Below, piece after piece: positions 1 through 6,967 of a stretch of DNA of 15,459 bases (positions are counted from its first letter, which is position 1; each line of letters opens with the position of its first letter). The notes under the pieces were generated by a model. That model was not told the origin of the DNA. It saw only the letters and a program-made list of their open reading frames with translations, and searched no databases. The DNA comes from an uncultured Clostridia bacterium (lineage in GTDB: Bacteria; Bacillota; Clostridia; Oscillospirales; CAG-272), in assembly GCA_937914815.1 (NCBI GenBank), contig CALDMI010000389.1, forward strand, positions 1 to 15,459. Direction: 5' to 3'. The position numbers and the translations under genes are program-made.

Positions 1-41
1 CATATAAAATGCAGACACGCTGTTTTCTTCACCGTCGTATA

Positions 42-70
42 TTCATAAAGCGCTCCGAAAGGGCTATAAT
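42..70 (+). promoter_or_regulatory. Possible promoter of the recombinase gene
   Basis: A perfect -10 box TATAAT lies at 65-70, and 17 bp upstream is TTCATA at 42-47, which matches the -35 consensus at 4 of 6 positions. The predicted start near 77 falls just before the ribosome site at 79-85, so the leader would be very short. The first 41 bases hold no other feature I can support. Confidence 0.45.
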
Positions 71-93
71 AAGGCAAAAAAGGAGCATTGAAA

Positions 94-1026
94 ATGACGA
101 CAAATGAACTTATGATTACGTGGCTCGACGGCTTCGAGCGAGAAAGAGTCAAACCGCGGACATATTCGAGGTACAGGGGCTTGATCGTCCGGCATATCCT
201 GCCTGCGCTCGGCGGTATGGCTGTTGACGATCTCGGGAGGCGGCAGATCTCTGAATTTCTGGCAGAGCATAGGGCAGGGGGAAATCTCCGCGGCGGTAAT
301 TCATTATCTGCAACCAGTACAAATCTGATGTTGACCGTACTGAATTCCGCCCTCTCGTATGCTTGCGATATGGAGATAATCTCCGACAACCCATGCGACC
401 GTATACGGCGTGCGCCGAGCCCGCCGACAAGGGTTAAAGCCTTTACCCGGGAAGAACAGATAAGGCTTGAGAGAACTATCACGGACTCGTGCGACCGACG
501 ACTGTTCGGCGTCCGTATATGCCTGTATACAGGGCTCCGTATAGGAGAGCTGCTCGGACTTGAATGGCAGAATGTTGATCTTGAGAAAGGCGTCCTGCAT
601 ATTGAAAAGACGGTTTACAGAGAAAAGAACGCCGTCGGCGAGTGGCAGCTGTTTGTAGACCGACCGAAAACAGCCGCATCTGATCGAATGGTCCCACTGC
701 CGGATTATCTTGCGGAGGAGTTGCGCGACTACAAAGCGGGCGCGCAGAGTGAGTTTGTTATAGAAAATAAAAAAGCCGGGCGAATGTCAATCCGCTCGTA
801 TCAGTATTTGTTTGAACGCCTGACAGAAAAGGCGGAGGTCAGAAAGCTTAACTTCCACGCCCTGCGACACACATTCGCCACCCGCGCTCTTGAGTGCGGA
901 ATGGACATTAAGACGCTCTCCGAGCTTATGGGGCACAAAAATGCGACAATTACGCTGAACCGCTATGCACATAGCATGTTGGACACAAAAATTACAGCCA
1001 TGAATAAATTGGAAAAGCTTTTTTGA
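94..1026 (+). CDS. Tyrosine site-specific recombinase (phage-integrase type), probable DNA invertase
   Basis: This is a 310-residue tyrosine recombinase that cuts and rejoins DNA at short paired sites through a covalent 3'-phosphotyrosine. An N-terminal SAM-like core-binding domain (about 1-105) precedes the catalytic domain. The full catalytic set is visible: R149 in TGLRIGE, K192 in RPKTA, H255 and R258 in HALRHTFATR, H281 in GHK, and nucleophile Y291 in NRYAH. I chose ATG 94 over TTG 88 because AAAGGAG (79-85) lies 8 nt before the ATG but only 2 nt before the TTG. The gene ends 9 bp before the first of two inverted sites that look like recombinase core sites, so it is probably the invertase for that element (inference). 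It could instead be an integrase left by the island. As sequenced, the leftward promoter of the element points into its 3' end and would give antisense RNA. Confidence 0.93.
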   Translation: MTTNELMITWLDGFERERVKPRTYSRYRGLIVRHILPALGGMAVDDLGRRQISEFLAEHRAGGNLRGGNSLSATSTNLMLTVLNSALSYACDMEIISDNPCDRIRRAPSPPTRVKAFTREEQIRLERTITDSCDRRLFGVRICLYTGLRIGELLGLEWQNVDLEKGVLHIEKTVYREKNAVGEWQLFVDRPKTAASDRMVPLPDYLAEELRDYKAGAQSEFVIENKKAGRMSIRSYQYLFERLTEKAEVRKLNFHALRHTFATRALECGMDIKTLSELMGHKNATITLNRYAHSMLDTKITAMNKLEKLF

Positions 1027-1034
1027 AGAAAAAA

Positions 1035-1059
1035 TGTATCGATTATAACATTCGGTACA
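1035..1059 (+). repeat. Left inverted repeat (IRL), recombinase core-site form
   Basis: Arms TGTATCGATT and ATTCGGTACA flank the spacer ATAAC (1045-1049). The arms match as inverted copies at 8 of 10 positions. The 16 bp at 1044-1059 match 1183-1198 exactly in reverse complement, and over the full 25 bp the two repeats agree at 22 positions. Arm-spacer-arm is the usual layout of a tyrosine recombinase crossover site. Confidence 0.85.
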
Positions 1060-1081
1060 TAATAATACATTTATTAATTCA

Positions 1082-1110
1082 AGTATAACATATAAAATCT
1101 TTTTTTTCAA
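1082..1110 (-). promoter_or_regulatory. Strong leftward housekeeping-sigma promoter inside the invertible element
   Basis: On the minus strand, TTGAAA (1110-1105) is followed by a 17-bp spacer and TATACT (1087-1082). TGT directly upstream of the -10 box forms an extended -10. The predicted start is near 1075, reading left through IRL into the recombinase 3' end. The spacing and boxes resemble the promoters at 10539-10567 and 10615-10643 in this window. After inversion it would face the methyltransferase operon. Confidence 0.8.
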
Positions 1111-1129
1111 CATTCAAAACTCAATTTCC

Positions 1130-1172
1130 AAGGGCACCCCGCCGATTTTCGTACACGGGGTGCCCTTTTTTT
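1130..1172 (+). terminator. Rho-independent terminator inside the invertible element
   Basis: AAGGGCACCCCG (1130-1141) pairs perfectly over 12 bp with CGGGGTGCCCTT (1156-1167) around a 14-nt loop, and T runs from 1166 to 1172. On the other strand the hairpin is followed by GGAAATTGAG with no T run, so termination should be directional. As sequenced it ends recombinase transcripts and insulates the genes to the right. Confidence 0.9.
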
Positions 1173-1182
1173 ATGCCCTCAC

Positions 1183-1207
1183 TGTACCGAATGTTATATT
1201 CGGTGCA
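1183..1207 (-). repeat. Right inverted repeat (IRR), recombinase core-site form
   Basis: Arms TGTACCGAAT and ATTCGGTGCA flank GTTAT (1193-1197), the complement of the spacer in IRL. The palindrome extends to 12 bp per side (1181-1192 and 1198-1209) with one mismatch. It lies just before the ribosome site of the next gene, so an ON transcript would carry it as a leader hairpin. It has no T run and is not a terminator. Confidence 0.85.
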
Positions 1208-1222
1208 GTAAGGAACGGAAAA

Positions 1223-1909
1223 ATGGAGAAAAAACAGGTCAAGTCAAAGGAGCGCGTCGCCGCGCACGGCGAGGTCTTTACCGCCGAGCGCGAAGTAAAG
1301 GCAATGTGCGACCTCGTAAAACCGGAGACCGAACGCATTGATTCCCGATTTCTGGAGCCCGCGTGCGGAGACGGAAACTTCCTCACCGAAATTCTTTCCC
1401 GCAAGCTCGCGTGTGAGCAGCTCAAAAAGTACCGCAAAAGCGGCTACGACTGGGAGCGTAATTCGCTGCTTGCGCTCGGCAGTCTGTACGGGGTGGATAT
1501 CCTCGCGGACAATTGCGAAGCCTGCCGCGAGCGGCTTTATGCAATTTGGAATACGGAGTACAGAAAGGTCTGCAAAAGCGAGTGCAACGATGATACACGG
1601 GCGGCGGCAAAATTTATTCTTTCCCGTAATATCGTTTGCGGGAATGCGCTGTCCCTTATGTGTGTAGACGGGGCGGGGAAGGATACGGAAAAACCGATTA
1701 TATTTTCTGAATGGACTTTCCCATTCAATGACGGGCGTATTCAGCGCAAGGATTATTCATTTGCCGAGCTTCTGAACAACGCCGACCGGAACGAAACCAA
1801 CCGGAAAACCGGTCAGCAGACTCTTTTCATGGACGAAAGCGGAGAGGAAGAACCGCTGTTCCTTGCACAATATATCACAAATTACAGGAGGCTCGCCGAC
1901 CATGAGTAA
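1223..1909 (+). CDS. DNA methyltransferase-fold protein lacking catalytic motif IV
   Basis: This 228-residue protein has the front half of an N6-adenine DNA methyltransferase. It shows a motif X-like GEVFTAEREVKAM (16-28), SAM-binding motif I FLEPACGDGNF (43-53), an acidic motif II-like YGVDIL (89-94) and NIVCGNALSL (136-145). No NPPY or DPPY loop follows; the equivalent region reads SEWTFPFNDG (162-171), so methylation by this chain alone is unlikely. From memory it resembles a recurring compact family rather than a random fragment, but I cannot verify that. ATG 1223 is chosen because TAAGGAA (1209-1215) lies 8 nt upstream; the in-frame GTG at 1160 sits inside the terminator stem and the invertible segment. 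It overlaps the next gene by 8 bp, so it may act as a SAM-binding partner subunit (inference). Confidence 0.8.
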   Translation: MEKKQVKSKERVAAHGEVFTAEREVKAMCDLVKPETERIDSRFLEPACGDGNFLTEILSRKLACEQLKKYRKSGYDWERNSLLALGSLYGVDILADNCEACRERLYAIWNTEYRKVCKSECNDDTRAAAKFILSRNIVCGNALSLMCVDGAGKDTEKPIIFSEWTFPFNDGRIQRKDYSFAELLNNADRNETNRKTGQQTLFMDESGEEEPLFLAQYITNYRRLADHE

Positions 1910-3479
1910 TGCGCTGTTTGAAAATGTCTATAACCCGGATGTGTTGTCCTGCCTTGCAAACCTCTCGAATGACGAGGTCTTTACGCCTCCGGATGTTGTC
2001 AACAAGATGTTGGACATGCTCCCGCAGGAGCTGTTCCGCAACCCCGACACTACATTTCTTGATCCCGCATGTAAAACCGGCGTTTTTCTGCGTGAGATTG
2101 CAAAGCGACTGATTGTTGGATTGGAGCCGCAGATACCCGACCTGCAGGAACGTATTGACCACATCTTCCATAAACAGCTTTACGGAATTGCTATTACCGA
2201 GCTGACGAGCCTTCTCTCCCGCCGGGGAGTGTATTGCTCTAAATATCCGAACAGCGAGTTTTCGGTGAGCCGCTTTGACGACGCACAGGGGAATATCCGT
2301 TATAAGCGTATTCAGCATACATGGGGTAAAACGACCTATGATAACGACGGAAAACCGAAAGCATCATGTGTATGGTGCGGCGCGTCAAAAACGGAATATG
2401 ACCGCTCTAAAGAACTGGAAACTTACGCATATGAGTGGATTCATATGCAGAACCCGGAGGAGATTTTCAAAATGAGATTTGATGTGATTATAGGGAACCC
2501 GCCGTATCAATTGAGTACAGGCGGTAGCCTGGATATGCAAGCCACTCCGATTTACAACAAATTTGTTGAAGTCGGAAAAAAGATGAAGCCAAGATACCTT
2601 AGTATGATCATTCCTTCGCGTTGGATGAATGGTGGCTTTGCATTGGATAATTTTCGAGAAGAAATGATAAGCGACAAATCAATTCGCATTTTACATGATT
2701 TTTTGAATGCAGAAGACTGTTTTTCCGGTATCAACCTCACAGGCGGCGTATGTTATTTCTTGTGGGACAGAGAATATTCTGGAAAATGCCTTATTTTTAC
2801 GCACGAGAAAAAAGATCAAACAATTGAATCCGAACGATATTTGAAAGAAGATGGATGCTCAACTTACATAAGATACAGCCAAGCACTCTCTATTCTTAAA
2901 AAAGTAAGAAATTATGGTGAAGCTAAATTTTCCGAAATTGTCAGTCAAAGAGATCCTTTTGGTTTGAATTACTATGACGGAAAAACAGAGCATATGTTTA
3001 AGCCAACGAAGTTTAGTCCATTTCCAAATTCAATAAAACTTTATTATTTTGGTTGGCAATCCAATGGTGTCGGATATATTGAACCAGAGAGAATAACCAC
3101 AAGAAGGGATGCAGTAGATAAATACAAAGTATTGATCTCAAAAGCAAATGGAGCAGCAAGCAAACAGGCTCCTTATGCCGTAATTTCACAACCTTTCATT
3201 GCAGCTCCTCAGGAATGCTGCAACATGACTTATTTATGTATTGGTCCGTTTGAAAATAAACAAGAAGCGAAAAATTGCTGCTTGTATATAACAACTAAAT
3301 TTTTTCGATTTCTCGTTAGCCTACTAAAAAACACGCAAAACGCATTAAGAAAAGTGTACTCGTTTGTCCCCATGCAAGACTTCTCAAAACCATGGACAGA
3401 TGCAGAATTATATGCAAAATACAACCTGACGCAGGAAGAAATCGGCTTTATTGAATCAATGATAAAACCAATGGAATAA
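1902..3479 (+). CDS. Eco57I-like N6-adenine DNA methyltransferase
   Basis: This 525-residue protein probably transfers a methyl group from SAM to adenine in a specific DNA site. It has motif X-like DEVFTPPDVV (24-33), motif I FLDPACKTGVF (52-62), a CVWCG pair (156-160) and catalytic motif IV NPPY (199-202). The remainder is a large C-terminal target-recognition region ending in DFSKPW and FIESMIKPM. ATG 1902 is supported by AGGAGG at 1886-1891; an in-frame TTG at 1863 lies upstream without such a site. From about residue 200 the DNA becomes clearly AT-richer: hand counts are 33 of 60 GC at 1981-2040 but 18 of 60 at both 2641-2700 and 3001-3060. That suggests the recognition half was swapped in. 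I see no nuclease motif, so restriction probably depends on the downstream GIY-YIG helicase. Confidence 0.9.
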   Translation: MSNALFENVYNPDVLSCLANLSNDEVFTPPDVVNKMLDMLPQELFRNPDTTFLDPACKTGVFLREIAKRLIVGLEPQIPDLQERIDHIFHKQLYGIAITELTSLLSRRGVYCSKYPNSEFSVSRFDDAQGNIRYKRIQHTWGKTTYDNDGKPKASCVWCGASKTEYDRSKELETYAYEWIHMQNPEEIFKMRFDVIIGNPPYQLSTGGSLDMQATPIYNKFVEVGKKMKPRYLSMIIPSRWMNGGFALDNFREEMISDKSIRILHDFLNAEDCFSGINLTGGVCYFLWDREYSGKCLIFTHEKKDQTIESERYLKEDGCSTYIRYSQALSILKKVRNYGEAKFSEIVSQRDPFGLNYYDGKTEHMFKPTKFSPFPNSIKLYYFGWQSNGVGYIEPERITTRRDAVDKYKVLISKANGAASKQAPYAVISQPFIAAPQECCNMTYLCIGPFENKQEAKNCCLYITTKFFRFLVSLLKNTQNALRKVYSFVPMQDFSKPWTDAELYAKYNLTQEEIGFIESMIKPME

Positions 3480-3491
3480 AGGAGGAAAATT

Positions 3492-3749
3492 GTGAGTTAC
3501 GAATTGGATTGCCAGCGTTACGCAAAATGCCCCTGCGGAAATGGACGAATTGTTGAAAAGAGTTATTCAAATGACTGGGGGCAGAGCGATGAGATGTATA
3601 CCATAGAATGTGCTGATTGCAATAAGCTTTTTCACATAGAAAAGGTTCTACACATAGCATGCGACGGCGAATTTTACTATGTTCCGTACATAGTAAGTGA
3701 TAACGATGGTAGCAGAAGTAAAGTTACCTTTAATAATACGGAGGACTAA
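3492..3749 (+). CDS. Small zinc-ribbon-like protein of unknown function
   Basis: An 85-residue protein with a clear ribosome site, AGGAGG at 3480-3485, six nt before GTG 3492. Cysteines at 13, 15, 40 and 43 (CPCGNG and CADC) could bind one zinc ion in a ribbon; C7 and C57 are additional. I do not recognise the family and see no membrane segment. It starts 12 bp after the methyltransferase stop and ends 2 bp before the helicase start, so it is translated as part of the same operon. A DNA- or protein-binding accessory subunit of the restriction system is possible but only inferred from position and cysteines. Confidence 0.75.
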   Translation: MSYELDCQRYAKCPCGNGRIVEKSYSNDWGQSDEMYTIECADCNKLFHIEKVLHIACDGEFYYVPYIVSDNDGSRSKVTFNNTED

Positions 3750-3751
3750 AC

Positions 3752-6712
3752 ATGCCAACCGACTTTTTCACCGAACGCCCGGCGGTCACGCCTACAATTT
3801 ACGCCTATGCGCTCCCCGGCGTCGCATCGCATGCAGGATATATCAAGGTCGGATATACCGAGCGCGATGTTGAAAAAAGAATTTATGAGCAGACGCACAC
3901 AAGCGGTGTGAAGGCGCAGATCCTTTATCGCGAGTCCGCCATGCGTCCGGACGGCTCCTGCTTTACAGACCGCGATGTGCACCGTATTCTCGAACGGAAA
4001 AGGTTTCGTCGGCTGAACGCGGGGGATGACCGCAACGAATGGTTCAATTGCACGGTCGGCGATGTCAGGGCGGCGGTAGATGAGCTGAAAACCGGGATCC
4101 GCCTTGACGGAGAGCGCACGGCAACCTTCCGTATGCGCCCGGAGCAGGTGCGCGCCGTCGAGAGAACGGCTGAATATTTCAAAAAAGCCAAGGCGGATGA
4201 GCCGGGGCAGACCCCGAAATTTTTGTGGAATGCCAAAATGCGTTTCGGCAAGACATTTGCCGCATATGAGCTCGCAAAGAAAATGGGACTCACAAAGATA
4301 CTTGTCCTTACCTTCAAGCCTGCGGTTGAGTCGGCATGGCGCGAGGACCTTGTCACTCATGTTGACTTTGACGGTTGGCAGTTCGTTTCCAACAAGGACG
4401 CGCATATGGGAGATATGAATATCGACCGCCAGTATGCCATGGCGGACAAGTCCCGTCCGGTTGTGGTATTCGGCTCCTTTCAGGACCTGCTTGGCACCAA
4501 TGAAGCCGGAGGTATCAAGGCGAAAAACGAGTTTATACATATGACCAACTGGGATCTTGTCATTTTTGACGAGTACCATTTCGGCGCGTGGCGCGAGAAC
4601 GCGAAAAAGCTGTTTGAAAATCCGGACGAGGAAGAATCAGCCGATTTTGATGCCGAAAAGTACAGCATTGAGGAAGCGGGGAATGCCTACAATGAGACAT
4701 TTCTGCCTATCACGACGAGTTACTATCTTTTCCTTTCCGGCACTCCCTTCCGCGCTATCAATTCCGGAGAGTTCATAGAGGAGCAGATTTTCAACTGGAC
4801 CTATTCCGACGAGCAGCGGGCAAAGAAAAACTGGATAGGCTCCGGAAATCCGTATCTGTCTCTGCCGCGCATGGTAATGCTGACATACCGTATCCCCGAC
4901 AGCATACGGCAGATTGCCATGCAGGGGGAGTTCAACGAGTTCGACCTTAATATTTTCTTTTCTGCAAAGGGAAAGGGAGAGGACGCAAGGTTCGTATACG
5001 AGAACGAGGTGCAGAAATGGCTTGATCTCATTCGCGGCTCATATTTACCATCGAATGTTGACGATATGAAGCTCGGACAGGATAAGCGACCGCCTATGCC
5101 ATATTCAGATACGCGGCTTCTGAATGTGCTTTCACATACGCTTTGGTTTTTGCCGAATGTTGCGTCTTGCTTTGCAATGTACAACCTGCTCATGCAGAAG
5201 CAAAATGCATTTTACCGTGACTATGAAATCAATGTCTGCGCCGGGACGCGTGCGGGCGTCGGTCTTGATGCGCTTGCCCCCGTGCTTCGGTCAATGGGTG
5301 ACCCGCTGAAAACCAAAACAATTACGCTCTCTTGCGGAAAGCTGACGACCGGAGTTACGGTCAAGCCGTGGACGGGAGTTTTCATGCTTCGGAATCTGAA
5401 ATCGCCGGAAACTTATTTTCAGACTGCATTCCGCGTGCAGTCGCCGTGGGAAATTAACGACGAGGCGGGAAACAAGACCATTATGAAAGAGGAGTGCTAT
5501 GTCTTTGACTTTGCGCTCGACCGTGCGCTCCGTCAGATATCCGACTATTCCTGCCGCCTCGATGTAAACGAATCGAATCCGGAGCGAAAGGTGGCGGAAT
5601 TTATTGATTTTCTCCCGGTGCTTGCCTATGACGGCAGTACAATGCGTCAGATAAGTGCGCAGGATGTACTTGATATTGCTATGGCGGGTACGAGCGCGAC
5701 CCTGCTTGCAAAACGGTGGGAGTCCGCACTCCTTGTAAATGTGGATAACGATACACTGGGGCGTCTCCTCTCGAATAAGGATGCGCTCGCCGCTCTTATG
5801 AATATTGAGGGCTTCCGCTCTCTGAACAGCGATATTCAGACTATAATAAACAAGTCCGAGGCGGTGAAAAAGGCAAAGAAGGCGGGAGAGGAAAAACTCA
5901 CACCAAAGGAAAAGAAAGAACTGTCAGCCGAGGAAAAGGAATACAAATCCATGCGCAAGCAGATTCAGGAAAAACTTATAAAGTTTGCTACGCGCGTGCC
6001 GGTATTCATGTATCTGACTGATTACAGGGAGCGCTCGCTTCGCGATGTCATCACACAGCTTGAGCCGGGGCTTTTCAAGAAGGTAACCGGACTTGATGTC
6101 GGGGATTTTGAGATTCTCTGTTCTCTCGGCGTTTTTAATGCAAGCCTTATGAACGACGCTATTTTCAAATTCAAGCGTTACGAGGATTCGAGCCTTACAT
6201 ATACTGGACTCAACAAGCACGCTGGAGAGGACATAGGAGGCTTTGATACCGTTATCCGCCGCGAGGAGTATGCGAAGCTGTTCTATAATCAGCAGGCAAC
6301 AATGAAAAATGACCGCCCGACACAGCAGGCACAGGCAGAGGCACAAGAGAAAGAGAGCGAGCCGGAGGCTCCGCATGTGACAGCGCCGGCGAATACTGGT
6401 AAACCCGCGCCCTGGACTTCGCATATACAGCATAATCCCCCTCCGCTTGTGAGCAGGCAATATGAAACAAATCACCTCGCCGCAAAGCCGTTCGCATCGC
6501 AGACTCCGCAAAATACCGTGGTTTACACCGTGCCCGATGTTCATGAGGGAGATACGGTCGTACATAAGAGTTTCGGAAACGGAACCGTAATACGGTTTGA
6601 TAAGGCAAGCAAACATATCCGCGTTCGCTTTGAAGCCGGGGAAAAGACATTTATTTTCCCGGATGCCTTCAGGGCGGGATTTCTGAAAATGCCGGAGCCT
6701 GCTGCGAAATAA
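3752..6712 (+). CDS. GIY-YIG/T5orf172 nuclease-SF2 helicase fusion (restriction-type subunit)
   Basis: This 986-residue protein joins a nuclease-like domain to an ATP-driven DNA translocase. Residues 14-100 resemble T5orf172/GIY-YIG: YAYALP (17-22), GYIKVGYTERDVEKRI (29-44) with R43, H77 and NEWF (95-98) with E96. The SF2 helicase core follows: Walker A MRFGKT (163-168), Walker B DEYH (273-276), SGTP (329-332), and a motif V/VI region near 528-566 ending AFRVQSPW. A charged Lys/Glu stretch lies near 700-740, then a Pro/Gln-rich linker. Residues about 928-980 (HEGDTVVHKSFGNGTVIRF) resemble the small beta module at the end of UvrD/PcrA helicases. ATG 3752 has GGAGG at 3740-3744. It probably translocates on and cuts unmodified DNA (inference). 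The domain order is unlike classical HsdR, where the nuclease is PD-(D/E)XK. Confidence 0.88.
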   Translation: MPTDFFTERPAVTPTIYAYALPGVASHAGYIKVGYTERDVEKRIYEQTHTSGVKAQILYRESAMRPDGSCFTDRDVHRILERKRFRRLNAGDDRNEWFNCTVGDVRAAVDELKTGIRLDGERTATFRMRPEQVRAVERTAEYFKKAKADEPGQTPKFLWNAKMRFGKTFAAYELAKKMGLTKILVLTFKPAVESAWREDLVTHVDFDGWQFVSNKDAHMGDMNIDRQYAMADKSRPVVVFGSFQDLLGTNEAGGIKAKNEFIHMTNWDLVIFDEYHFGAWRENAKKLFENPDEEESADFDAEKYSIEEAGNAYNETFLPITTSYYLFLSGTPFRAINSGEFIEEQIFNWTYSDEQRAKKNWIGSGNPYLSLPRMVMLTYRIPDSIRQIAMQGEFNEFDLNIFFSAKGKGEDARFVYENEVQKWLDLIRGSYLPSNVDDMKLGQDKRPPMPYSDTRLLNVLSHTLWFLPNVASCFAMYNLLMQKQNAFYRDYEINVCAGTRAGVGLDALAPVLRSMGDPLKTKTITLSCGKLTTGVTVKPWTGVFMLRNLKSPETYFQTAFRVQSPWEINDEAGNKTIMKEECYVFDFALDRALRQISDYSCRLDVNESNPERKVAEFIDFLPVLAYDGSTMRQISAQDVLDIAMAGTSATLLAKRWESALLVNVDNDTLGRLLSNKDALAALMNIEGFRSLNSDIQTIINKSEAVKKAKKAGEEKLTPKEKKELSAEEKEYKSMRKQIQEKLIKFATRVPVFMYLTDYRERSLRDVITQLEPGLFKKVTGLDVGDFEILCSLGVFNASLMNDAIFKFKRYEDSSLTYTGLNKHAGEDIGGFDTVIRREEYAKLFYNQQATMKNDRPTQQAQAEAQEKESEPEAPHVTAPANTGKPAPWTSHIQHNPPPLVSRQYETNHLAAKPFASQTPQNTVVYTVPDVHEGDTVVHKSFGNGTVIRFDKASKHIRVRFEAGEKTFIFPDAFRAGFLKMPEPAAK

Positions 6713-6842
6713 ACATCTCGTGAAAAAATACCGGAATTAAGCTGCTTTCCCCCTCCTCGCAATAATTTTTCTCTCAAAAATACCGAAAAACCCCATGTTC
6801 TGCGAGTTTTATCTTTGATAATTCCCTGAACTCAAAAAAATG

Positions 6843-6872
6843 CCCCCGGCGCGACGTATGGCGCACCGGGGG
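6843..6872. terminator. Bidirectional hairpin terminator between convergent genes
   Basis: CCCCCGG (6843-6849) pairs with CCGGGGG (6866-6872). Rightward it is followed by TAACTTTT; leftward it is followed by CA and then seven T (complement of 6834-6840), a good terminator for the regulator operon. In the rest of this gap (6713-6967) I see only a 10-bp direct repeat AAAAATACCG at 6724-6733 and 6776-6785, and no gene. Confidence 0.75.
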
Positions 6873-6967
6873 TAACTTTTATCAATTGAAAACTTCCGCT
6901 TTTGTCAGCCTGAAAGCCTGACTTTTATTAATCGGAACGCTTTGCTTCGGTTTTTAGCCCATCATTT

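Larger units (their letters stand above)
1035..1207. other. Invertible promoter element (inverton), sequenced in the OFF orientation
   Basis: Two inverted 25-bp repeats (1035-1059 and 1183-1207) enclose 123 bp of unique DNA. Inside are a leftward promoter (1082-1110) and a rightward terminator (1130-1172). As sequenced, transcription from the recombinase side is stopped by the terminator and the promoter fires toward the recombinase. I see no convincing promoter between the terminator and the next ATG at 1223. After inversion the promoter would start RNA near 1167, about 56 nt before ATG 1223, while the terminator would lie behind it, facing left. The layout matches known invertible promoters of gut bacteria. 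That it controls the methyltransferase-helicase operon, and that the adjacent recombinase flips it, are inferences. Confidence 0.8.

Noticed and set aside
1023..1049. Rightward promoter TTGAAG with TATAAC at 1044-1049
   Set aside because: The spacer is only 15 bp, and transcripts would meet the strong terminator at 1130-1172.
1035..1207. Inverted repeats as attL/attR of an integrated element
   Set aside because: Attachment sites flanking an integrated element are direct repeats; these are inverted and only 123 bp apart, which favours inversion.
1181..1209. 12-bp palindrome as a second terminator
   Set aside because: No T run follows, and the ribosome site of the next gene starts directly after it; it fits a recombinase core site.
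1160..1222. GTG start at 1160 extending the first methyltransferase-fold gene
   Set aside because: It lies within the terminator stem and the invertible segment, has no ribosome site, and the added residues do not resemble the family; ATG 1223 has a good ribosome site.
3746..4579. Long minus-strand open frame opposite the helicase
   Set aside because: It is antisense to well-supported GIY-YIG and helicase motifs, with no family resemblance or ribosome site.
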